Assembly (NCBI GenBank): GCA_963693365.1 | Contig: CAVNZM010000011.1 | Coordinates: forward strand, 9,267,010-9,331,009 | DNA: 64,000 nucleotides | Reading direction: 5' to 3' | Source: Amoebidium appalachense | Lineage: Eukaryota; Ichthyosporea | Translations under genes and position numbers: made by a program | The notes under the pieces: generated by a model | Told to the model about the DNA's origin: nothing | The model's database searches: none | The model's input: only the letters and a program-made list of their open reading frames with translations | Part shown: positions 44,731-56,414 of the stretch, piece after piece | How positions within the stretch are numbered: position 1 is the first letter of the stretch | Layout: each line of letters starts with the position of its first letter

Positions 44731-45088
44731 GGGGTATGTGCCTGTGCTGCGTGTGCACTTGACATGGTTTTTTTTTGGATATGGCCGTATTGATTTGTCT
44801 ATCCCGTCCACTGTGCATGTGTGTCTGTGCTGTGACATGTAATACTGTGTGCACGCCAGATAGGGCATGCCCTTTTCCCTCACTAACCCATGCATGTATG
44901 TGCCTGTGTGTACCTGTGTGCCCGGTGTTGACCTGCTCCAGCACGCTTATTGAGGCAACTCAACTGCTAGCCAGCTGCAACCTATCTAATTAATCAGCCC
45001 CTAACCATAGCCGTGTGCCATGTGTGATTTATATCGAAGTTTGCATATGTTTTCTGTATATCTGGGATTAACCACTTTCCTGGAAACC

Positions 45089-45133
<45 letters not shown>

Positions 45134-45540
45134 CCTTTCTTTTCTGAGAGGCTGCCAGAATTGTGGGTCAAACAGGCCCCGCCATGGCCACATCACCAGT
45201 TCTGGGGTGTTATTTATAGGGTGGCATGGGGAGGGAGAAGGGGGGCAGGGGGGGGGGGGGGGGGGTATGCTGTATTCGGTCCGTTCCGTTACAGTTGGTA
45301 CTCTAACCCTCTCCGGCTTACCGGGGCCTGCAAGTTTGGTTCGCACCATGGCCACCCTCAGATAGGCTGCCACTGGCCCACCCTTCTCACCAGCACCTTC
45401 CCCCCAGTGCGCTAGAGGACCTGTGTGCGTCCCCCCACCTGCGGTCGTTTGAGGCCACCGTAGACCCCAGCAGGGTGCTGCGCCTCAGAGTGGCCCTGGG
45501 CTGTGCGCTGGCTAGTGCCACCCTGGCGCCAAGGGCATAG
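44087..45540 (+). CDS. candidate upstream exons of the unrecognised 47-59 kb gene
   Basis: Exon 44087-44155 lies between AACAACAG and GTATGT and encodes 23 residues, acidic at the end (QEGEGDGEPRPIE). A second coding-like stretch at 45408-45540 follows CCCCCAG and encodes ALEDLCASPHLRSFEATVD and a Leu/Arg-rich segment before TAG. A cryptic donor in it (GCTA, GTGCC) would join in phase to the exon at 47044. Neither is linked with confidence to the gene downstream. Confidence 0.3.
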
Positions 45541-46482
45541 ACAGGGCAACATGTGAATTAGTGCTATGTGTGGTGTGGGCAGCCGCTGGTCGGCTGTGTA
45601 AGTGTAGGCGGTAAAGAGAGTGTGAGAGGGTGCTGGTACGCCCATATTCATCATATTCATCACAGTATCCCCTGTGGTGTGCCTCATGCAGTCAATAAGT
45701 TTAGCAAGCAGCTGCAGCCATGCTTTGTGTGGACATGGGCTTGTGAGGAACCCTGTCAGCACTGGTTGCGTTGGTCAGATAGTTTTGCGGCAGCCAAATA
45801 GCCACGATGCGTGATGGGCCAATCGGAATGTCCCATTTTGTTTACACTTGCATATATATCCGGCGAACTGCGTCGACTCAGTACAGGCCTATGTGGACGT
45901 CTCAAGCTCCCAGTTCAGAGTGCCCAATAGTTAGCTGTGAATATGTGCGCCGAGCTGTCAAGGTCTCAGCCACCTTTGTATATGCCCTTATATAACTAAT
46001 AACATAGGCTAGATCGTATCCAGTTTTAGTTTCTTATCAATATAGACACAGCATACATATACTAACTGTAGACTTATTCTCACATTCGAGCTCTGACAAT
46101 CACGATCTTGTCACAGTTGCTAGTGTGTGTGCCCTCGGAAACCCCCATACGTGGGTTCCTAACCATGCTGGCCCCCTGAAGGGACTATGGGTGAGTGTCT
46201 CTACGCAGCACACACTGACATGGGAAGGAGAGCTTTAGCTTGCCTGCTTACTTGCGAACGTGGTAGGCTGGCCCGCTAATGACTTTAGGTTTTTACCTTT
46301 GGGTCTTTACACCAACCGTGCTTATTGTTTAATCAGCTAGTTTTGTGTTTATTGTTGTTTCTTTGTGCATGTGAGAATTAGAACAAAGGCGTAAGCTGGC
46401 CCGGAAACAGCAGGGGTGTACGGGGCTGTGGAGTGTACCACCGTATATGTGCATGTATGCAACAGAGCGCGCGTGTGTGTGT

Positions 46483-46577
<95 letters not shown>

Positions 46578-47003
46578 TGTGTTTGTGTTTGTACTTGTGC
46601 ATGAATCAGGCAAGTGTGTGCGTATGTGTGTACACGCATCTTTGTTGCACTACTGAGGTCGTGCGGGCAGCGTGCGTGTGTTAATAACATCTCCTTTGTT
46701 TTTTTTTTCTTTGTTCATTTGAAAAAAAAAACCTGATATGTCTATGTGCAGGATACACACGTACGAATGTGTAAGTTGTGTGTTCATTCATTTTTCATTC
46801 ACTGTTTGCGTCCCAACATATTTCAGTGCCCCCCCCCCCCCCCCCCCCCCACCCTCACCCCGGCCCTCCCCGCCCACCCACGCATCCTTTCCTTCTCATT
46901 CTCTCTCTCCTTTTTATGCACGGCCCGAAGTTATAGCAAATAACCCAACACTCTAACACAACCCTTCCCCCCCCCCCCCCTCTCCCCCCCCTCTCCCCCC
47001 CCC

Positions 47004-47037
<34 letters not shown>

Positions 47038-47043
47038 CCCCAG
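45541..47043. other. no further exon identified
   Basis: It contains a GT array at 46483-46590 and a C-rich tract at 46966-47040 ending CAG at the next exon. The promoter of the downstream gene was not found. Confidence 0.4.
46483..46590 (+). repeat. (GT)n microsatellite
   Basis: GT alternation with two GG interruptions, intergenic or intronic. Confidence 0.95.
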
Positions 47044-47273
47044 CCAGTGCACAGGCAGTTCGTCTCAGGGCGCTGCTGCACCACCCAGGGCTGCCATGGG
47101 GGGGTAGGGCCTGTGCCCTGCGGGTGGGAGTAGTGGGGTGGCTGGGGGTGAGGGAGGGCACCCTGCCGGCCAGAAATAGGCCTCAGTTTGGCCCCAAGTA
47201 CCGCCCGCCCTCCCCACCTAAGCCCCAGTATGTGCCCCTGCCTATAGTCAAGTGGGCCCCCGACCAGGTGTGT

Positions 47274-47332
<59 letters not shown>

Positions 47333-47637
47333 TGTTTGTGTTTGTGTGTTTGTGTGTGTGTGTGTGTGTGCACACATGAATGGGTCGTTGAGGTGTGCCT
47401 GTGTTCCGGTGCGTATGCAGGCTGGTGGTTTGTAGGTGTGCACAGGTGTGCGCAAAGTATATGTGTGTATGGTGTTTGCACACAATGGATGTGTTCGTGT
47501 GTGTGTGCGTGCATGCGTGTTACTTTGCACATGCAAGTAAAACTGTTGGTCTTTGTCTCCGCGCGTGTATGGCTCACTGTTTGCATGTGTTGCAAGAAAA
47601 TAATGGGGGACAGGGAGAGGGGTTGAGGAGGAGAAAG

Positions 47638-47676
<39 letters not shown>

Positions 47677-48747
47677 AGTGGTGGTGGTGGTGGTGGGCTT
47701 TTTTTTTTTTTTTTTTGGGGGGGGGGGGGGGGGGAGGGCTTGACGGCAGGAGACACCACCAGGAACGCGCTGTTGGTTGCCTGTGTGCCTTCACGCATGT
47801 GCTTAGAACCTGCACCAAACAGGCTGGTTAGTTTAGTAAATGCCTGTGGCTTCATGATCACGAACCCCGTGTTGCCCCCTCCCGACGCACGCGCACGCAC
47901 GCACACACACAGGCACGTACCCACGCACGAACACACACACACACACACATGCACACACACACACCAGAAAGGACACATGTACACCCACATGCACACACAG
48001 GCATGGCCTCTTCCATGCCCCCCATCCCTCAGAGTGATAATGCAACTAATTGTTTAAACAGCGTGTTACTTCTCTCTCTCATTTCCAATCTTTCCAGGTG
48101 GGTCTCCCTCTCTCTTTTTTGTTCTCTGGTATCTTCACCCCCACTAACCATTTATCATTCAGGAGTTCAAGACGGTGCGGCCCTACCATCCCAAGCAGAC
48201 ATTCACCCGGCTGGTCAGAGTTACCCTGGAGAAGATCATGGATCCCGGTGTAAGATCGCCCTCCCCCCGTTGCCATGGGTGGTATGTGTGGCATGGGTCA
48301 TGTATAGGGAGGGTGGGTAAAGAATGTGGGGGGTTTCGGTCTTCTCGTCATCTGATGTGCATTAGGTGCCGTGCACGGCCCTGCACACTCTTTAGGATTG
48401 TTTTGGATCATCTCCCCCCCCCCTCCCCCCCCCCCCCCCCCCACCCACACACAACACACTCATCAAAACATCCCTAGACACGGGGCACTCCCTTACAACA
48501 TCCCCCCCCCCCCCCCCCCCCCCCCCCCACCCACCCACCCTACCCACCCACACGTCCCCTGTTCCACCCATCCAACCGCCCACCAAACCACCAACACACC
48601 TTCACACGTCACCAAAGCACCTACACATTCACACTGTCGGCTCACTCTACCCACATCCCTCTCTCCTCTCGCACATATCCGCACACAAACACTTTACTTA
48701 CACGCACCTAACGCACACACACACACGCACGCACACACAAACACACA

Positions 48748-48832
<85 letters not shown>

Positions 48833-48859
48833 GCACCCACACACACACACACACAAACA

Positions 48860-48891
<32 letters not shown>

Positions 48892-49166
48892 CACACACAC
48901 CCACACACACACCTCACAACACACACACGCATGTACGCATGCGCACACACACACGTGCCCACATGCTCGCTCGCCCGTGAAACACACGAGCATACACATA
49001 CACTCACACATGGACACACTCACACACACGTGCACACATGCTCGCGTGCCTGCACACACACACACACACACAACACATGCGCGCGTGTTTGCACACACAC
49101 ACACACACACACACACACGCCTACACACACAGGCACACACACACACACACACACACACGCACGCAC

Positions 49167-49249
<83 letters not shown>

Positions 49250-49340
49250 CCATGATGTTGCTGACTACATCTGCTATCATGGTGCTTCTTTTTGGCACAT
49301 ACGAGGCTGTTCTGACACTGAAGCCAGGTTGGTCGTCTGC

Positions 49341-49373
<33 letters not shown>

Positions 49374-50263
49374 CCCACCACCCCCACCCCCACCACCCAC
49401 CTTCCCACCCACCCACCTGCCCCTTGGGCACCGGGTATTCTGGATGACTTGCACTCCACCTGAGAATGTGCATGGCGTATGATGCATACTCGCTGTGTGT
49501 GCTTCGTATAAAATGATATAATAACGTATAATATGATATAATATCGTATATTATAATATAATATCGTATAATATGATATAATACCGTATAATATGCCGTG
49601 TTGAATGTGCTCTTCGTGCTCGGTAACCGCCCCCCGTGCACGTGCCTAACAGAATCTGCATCATCTTGTCCGTCGTAAATGTTTACGTCATACTCTGTAA
49701 CACATTATCCCCCCCCCCCCCCCCCCCTTCCCCCCCCCCCCCCCCCCCCCCCCTCCCCCCTCCCTTCCCCCCCCTCCCTCTCCCAACTCCCCGGGTCGGT
49801 GAATCTGCACGTACCGGTGTCCCTAAGCCTTGCACTCTTGCATCAATACCCAGCCTCTGTGTGAGTGCATCGAGAGGATGAGTTTGGGTAGGTTTCATTG
49901 CAGGCACGCATCCACAGACACATGACCACCCATATCACCACACTGCACACGTGTTCTGACCCACTGGGCAGCCATTCTGCACACGCAGGAGGGCTACATG
50001 TATGTGGCCAAGTATGCGCTGCACAACTCCCTGTCCTCCATTGTATGGGAGACAGAGCCTGCTGCCCTGATCGCTCGCTCCCTGGTAACAATCACCCCCC
50101 CCCCCCCCCCAAAAAAAAAAAAAAAAAAAAAAGAGAGAGAGAGAGAGAGAAACCACTATCAGCAGAACATAGCTTGTGCAAGGGCTGCGGAGCACTTAAA
50201 CATGCCACAATAGGGCGTAGGGAATGTGGTTTGGTGTGCCCAAGATATGATTACTCATCTCCC

Positions 50264-50294
<31 letters not shown>

Positions 50295-53200
50295 AAAATA
50301 AAAAATAAATAAAATAAAATAAAAAAAATAAAAAAATCAAAAATGCAGAAACGACAAACAACTGTCTCTACAGATATTTTGCATGTGTGTGCTAGTAGAA
50401 CCGTGTCGAAATTGAGTAAGCCTTAAGGAAATGCAGAAAGACATGCGGAGGCACCAACCCCCCCACCCACTGCCCCATTGCTAATCCTGGCATGCACCGA
50501 CTGTATGCACATACAGGACATGGATGTGGATGTCTGTCTGCGCCACTTTGACGATGAATATGAGAACCTGAGCCCCGAGGATGCAAAAACTAAAATCAGC
50601 ATCGCATCGGCATTTGTCGGCAGGTTGTGCATCCCATCCCCCCCCCCCCCCCCCCCCCCCAACTCCCCCCTTTCCCCCCCGGGCATAGCTGCATCTTGTT
50701 TTTCAGCATACACATCGCATTCTTGTCCACCGACGCCCGCCCCACAAACTTTCGGGTGAATTTCTATCAGGGTTCCAATGCTCGCAACGGCAGCTGTGGT
50801 GCCACTACCGGCACATGGCTGGCAGTAAATCCATTAGATGTGCTGTCAGGTTCCACGGTTGTGGCTCAGTTGCCAGGCCGTGCCTAATGCTCACCCCCCA
50901 TCTGCAGGTGCATTGCCGGAGGGTTCATGGTTATCGCCCAGCTGCTGCGCATCTTTACCCTAACAATAAGGGCCAGCGACCAGGTTTGTGCATATGCCAA
51001 ACCCTGCTTACTGCCCAAATATCCCTCCACCCCACAGAAAAAATAAAACGATTAAAAAGAAACTCAAAAATTATCCTGCCCCATTGGGAAGTGTTCTGAG
51101 TGTTTCTTGCCATTACACCTTTTTTGCCTTCTGTTTAGTTTTATGCCATTTGTTTATGTGTTTGGGCCTGTCTGTGTTCACATTGTTGATTTGTCCTGTC
51201 TGAGTTTTTGTGATTTATGTCTTGCCTCCGTTCTCCCGATCATCAAAAAAAGATATCCGGGTTGGGGAGTTTGGAGGGGGAGGGGAGAGCGAGGGGCGGG
51301 AAGGGGGAGGGGGAGGGAGGGGAGGTGTGTGTGTGTGTGTTTAGGTGTGTGTGTGTGTATGTGTGTGTGTGTTGGGGGGGGGGGGGGGGGGGGGAGGGTT
51401 ATGTGATGGGCTCTCCTTGAGCAGTACTTTCCTGCACATTAGTTTGGTTTCCCCATTGGGGTTTGTTTTGGCCCTCCTCCTCGCCTCACAGACACACCCT
51501 CTCCACCCGATGACCCCCCCCCCCCCCCCCCCCCCCTCCCCCTTCCAGGGGCCGGCGCCCTCTTGCATGGACATTTTTTTCTTGGCTTTCTGAAGTTTTT
51601 TGTGTTTTATCTTCTTATGTCTACATTTTCATTATCCATCCCGCTAATGCACACATCCCACCCTCCCCCCCCCTCCCCCCCCCCCCCCCCCCTCCGGGGC
51701 CTCTCCTCCCCGTTAACCTGGTTTCCAATGTTGTACCGGCTGTTCGCTATTGCCTTTTGCTTTTACTCGGAGCTTTAAGCATACCGAATCACCAAACGAG
51801 GATAAAAGATTAGGGGCGCTATTGTTCTCATTTTGATTGCCTGGAGGGGGGTGCAGTACTTTGAGCGGGTGCTGATGGGGGCCGAGCCCCCCCTTGTTGG
51901 TGTGGATGAGCGGGTGGTGCGGTTCTGCAGCAAGGAGAGCAGCGTGACGGAGGTGTCCATGGAGAGGCTGGGTGAGCACCTGGTGCCGGTCATGGACTAC
52001 ACCCCAACGGTATGGCCCATGGTAGCGTGCTTGTTATGGGGCAGGGCACAGTGCTTGTGTGTGCGCGTGCGCGTGCGCATGTCTGTGTGAGATTGTGCGG
52101 GCACATGTGTTTGTGTGTGTGTGTGCATCTGTTTGTGTGTGTGTGTGCATCTGTTTGTGTGTGTGTGTGCATCTGTGTGTGTGTGTGTGCATCTGTTTGT
52201 GTGTGTGTGTGCATCTGTTTGTGTGTGTGTGTGCATCTGTTTGTGTGTGTGTGTGCATCTGTTTGTGTGTGTGTGCATCTGTTTGTGTGTGTGTGCATCT
52301 GTTTGTGTGGTTGTGTGCATCTGTTTGTGTGTGTGTGTGCATCTGTTTGTGTGTGTGTGTGCATCTGTTTGTGTGTGTGTGTGCATCTGTTTGTGTGTGT
52401 GTGTGCATCTGTTTGTGTGTGTGTGTGCATCTGTTTGTGTGTGTGTGCATCTGTTTGTGTGTGTGTGCATCTGTTTGTGTGTGTGTGCATCTGTTTGTGT
52501 GTGTGTGTGCATCTGTTTGTGTGTGTGTGTGCATCTGTTTGTGTGTGTGTGCATCTGTTTGTGTGTGTGTGCATCTGTTTGTGTGTGTGTGCGCGGCGGT
52601 GCTGGTGCACACGGGCACGTGTGTGTATCAGTGCAGTGTGTCCGTGTGTGGGTACATGTTTTTTTGTGCGTGTGTGTGTTTGTTTTTATGCATGTGTGTT
52701 TGTGCTGAGACCATCTTGCACCTGTTGACTTGGTGGTGGGGCCCAGATGCGGGACATGATTGAACGGCAGTCGCTGCAGGGCCAACTGCCCGTCTACTGG
52801 CGGGTCATGAGTGGCCGCTATGGCACCACAAGGTGCGTGGGGGTGTGGGTAACATGTGACCAAATAGTGATAGTTCAAAAAATGGGGATTTTTTTTTAAA
52901 GGAATTTCGGTCCCAATCAGCTCAAAGAATTTTAGATAATCCGATTCTTGACCCGGTCCCGGCGTTATAACTATTTTGCCCGAGCCCTATGGTGTGGGGA
53001 CGGGGGGGACTGGGGGGAGGGGGCTTGAGGTGTGTTTAGAAGGACAGCAAGTGACTTCATTGTGTGTGTGTGCATGTAGGAGTGGATAGATGTGTTGGGG
53101 TTTGCCCGGCATGTGCATCCGACTGTGTTCATTCTTGTGTGGTTTACCTAGCTCATGTGTGCGTGTGTGGCTGTGAATGAGCGGCTGTATGTGTGTGTGT

Positions 53201-55058
53201 GTGTGTTTTTGCATGCATGTACGTGTGCTGTGTGTGCATGCGCGCATGCGCGCCACATGTCTAGAAACATGCAGGGGGCACATGGTAGGGATGAGCATGT
53301 GGTCTTTTGCCTCTGGATGGTGGAGAAATGGTTGCCAGTTGTGTTGATATATTATGTGTGATACTGCCATTTGCACTGTATCTTCTTGGCGGCATGTGTG
53401 CCTTCACCCCTGCCGTCATTTCTTCCTCCATAGCATGACACCTTACGTTCACAACTGCCTGAATGAAAGTGTTGCATCAGCTTTATGCACATACATATGT
53501 TCTATAGACAAACACATAATGTAGTATATTCACACACACATATCCAAGTATTCACCGCCAATACCCCTGTCCCCTTTTCCATTGATTTTTTTTCTCTCGC
53601 AGTCGCTGGCATTTAATTTTCATGTTTGTACACACAGGGCCTGGTCGAGGTTCACGCTTGAGAAATGCAACCTGATCAAGACAACAAATGGTCGGGCACT
53701 GCTCTATCTGGAGGTATGGCATGCTTCCTCCTGGGTGCTTGTGTTAAGTGCATGCGCGTACCGGTGCACGTATACGTTTCAAAGCGCATACATGTGCTGG
53801 GGTGTTGTTGGGTGCATGCACACGCCGGTTGACACCTGTGCTTTTGTGCGTGTGAGAATGTGCGGTATATTAGGATAGTTGATGCTGTTAAACCAGCTTT
53901 TGTCATGACGGCAAACAGCAGCCCCCCCCCCTCCCCCCCCCCCTTCTCCCCCACAACTACACCTTAACATCCCAAGTGCCGCCCTCCCCACTGAAGATTA
54001 AAAAAATGAAAGCAAAGTGTGAACAAACCACACCTACACACCCGAAACCTACCCCCCCTTAGCTGTTCGTGGGCAAAAATCCGCCCCCGGCTTGGGTTCC
54101 CCTGAAGATAGCTTCTGATTAGGGTAACTACCCCAACATGTCTCATGTTTGCTCGGCAACAACTTTTGCAACCCTGACTCGCGGTGCATTTCATCTGACT
54201 GCCCTGAACCCCCACAGGCTGACTTGACGCCAACGGGTGCATTGCTGTTTGACCGCGGCAAAATGGACATTACTGAAGACGATGCCTGCCAGGGCTTCAG
54301 AATGGTACGTACTGATCATGTGGTGTGTAGTAGCTGATAAGGAATTGCAGCAGACAGATTTCTGTCAAAAGGTCTCACACTTACTGTACTGTGGCTAGTA
54401 TAATGACCTACATGCCTTCCCAATCAGCTGGAACATAGGGCCCGCCACAAGGGGCTGCGGCCATTCCGAGTCCAGAGAGTTTACCTAGGTACCATAACCC
54501 CTGCCGTCTACGGATGCATTTCTCTTGTTGTCAAAGATTTGGCTTAGCCCTAGCCCGCACACAGATACAACTATGACAATCACAGCCACATTCACCCAAC
54601 TACAACACAGCACGACCATTCGCACGTTCTTATACATTCAAACCCACTCATTGCGCGTTTGCCACCCAGATAACATACACATTTACACAAACACGACACA
54701 GCTACAACCACATACACACAATCGCCTCCTACAACACAACCACAACCACACACAAGTAGCAACCCCTCCAGCACGACAACCAGGTGCACACTTGCCTTTA
54801 TCACATATTCATGTATGCATACTTCCAATATTTCTCACCCCACCTACTGTCCCAGACAATCAATCTGCCATGACCATCCCATCATATCTCCGTGCCTAGC
54901 AGCATACAGATACCATCCACCATTAAGAATACCCGCCAATAAGAATACGCTAGCGTCCGTTTTTTTATAAGAATACGCACTGCAGCGGGATTTGGGATGT
55001 TTTTAATGGCAGGCTGACCTATAAACTTTGCTGGATCGATGCATATATACTCATGCGC

Positions 55059-55090
<32 letters not shown>

Positions 55091-56383
55091 CTCCCCCCCT
55101 CCCCCCCTCCCCCCCCCCTCCCCCCCCCCCCCCCCTCAACGCCCAGACCCCAACGTTAACCCTCCCCTCCCCATGTCTAGGGATTTAGGGTTCCCCTTCC
55201 CCCTTCCCCCGTCCCCCCTCCTTCAACCTGTCCCCTTTCCCCGCCCCCCCCCCCCCCCCCCCCCCCCCGGGGCGGGGTCCCGTGCCATCTAAGAATATGA
55301 TGGCGGCAAGGCATAAACTTTAAGAATATGCACCACGACCATGGTTTTGGGGGGGTTCTAAATGGCGGACAGCATCTGTATTTCAAATTGCCTCCTGTTT
55401 CCCTGTGCTTTTTTAATTTAAACACACTGCGTGCAGGTGACCTCTCCCGGCTGATCTGGTCGGGGGGAGGGCACAAGTACACGCTGCGGGAGCGGCTTAT
55501 AGAGCGCAAGGAGGTGGACATTCTAATCGACGCTAGGGCATATGTCATCCACCGCATCCTGGAGTAAGTGGCCATGTGGGGAAATGGCATACGCCCCAAT
55601 TGCCTTGTAAGGTGGCTTGCAAGGCCAACCTGCATGCTGGTTGCACCTACGTTAGCTTTAACAACTGTTACAAGTGGGTTTGAGGGAGTTTAGACCGATG
55701 TTGTTTGGTCCTAAGGTGTATATGGATGAAACTGATGTGTGGGGGCAGGTGGTGCCGCATGGTGTCTGTGGACACCAATGTGATCATCGTGGAGACCACC
55801 AACCAGGCATGCTTCCAAGTGCTCCAGAAGCTGTAAGATACCCCCGGCCTGGAACCAACCCGTGTTACCAAATATGGGAATGCATTGCGCCCTCCCCCCC
55901 CCCCCCCAGCCACCCCCCTTCGCCCCCAACGAAACAAATTTTATAGCTGTTCGCACCCACAACACACATCTCAGAAAAGGATTTGAAAACATGTGTCTAC
56001 CTGCTCCAGCTAATTGTCGCCGTGGTATTAAGTGTTCAAACAGGTTCTCTTTATTTGTTTCTTTGATCCAAAAGCATGTGCTCAATGTTTTTTCCAGCCC
56101 CTGGGGGGGGGGGGGGGGGGGGTGCATGGGGGGGAGAGGGGGGGGGGGGGGGGGGCATGTTGCACTCGAGATTGACCTGTCAGGGACCCGACTTGATTAC
56201 GACCTTGATAGTGGGGTGGGGGGTGTCTCCCTGTGTTTGCGTGTGTGTGTGTGGGGAGGGGGGGGGGGGGGGGGGGGGGGGAGGTGGGGAGGAGGGTGTG
56301 TATGCGTTTTTTGGGGGGGAGGGGGGGGAGGGGGGGGGCGCTTTGTGTGTGGTGTTGTGGGTGTGTGGTGGTGGTGGTGGTGT

Positions 56384-56414
<31 letters not shown>

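Noticed and set aside
45130-45240. Coding-like stretch on both strands near 45.2 kb
   Set aside because: Both strands give plausible peptides but neither has an AG/GT pair in phase with neighbouring exons.
52122-52590. CRISPR-like array because of regular repeats
   Set aside because: Units are contiguous without unique spacers and the setting is a eukaryotic intron, so it is a minisatellite.
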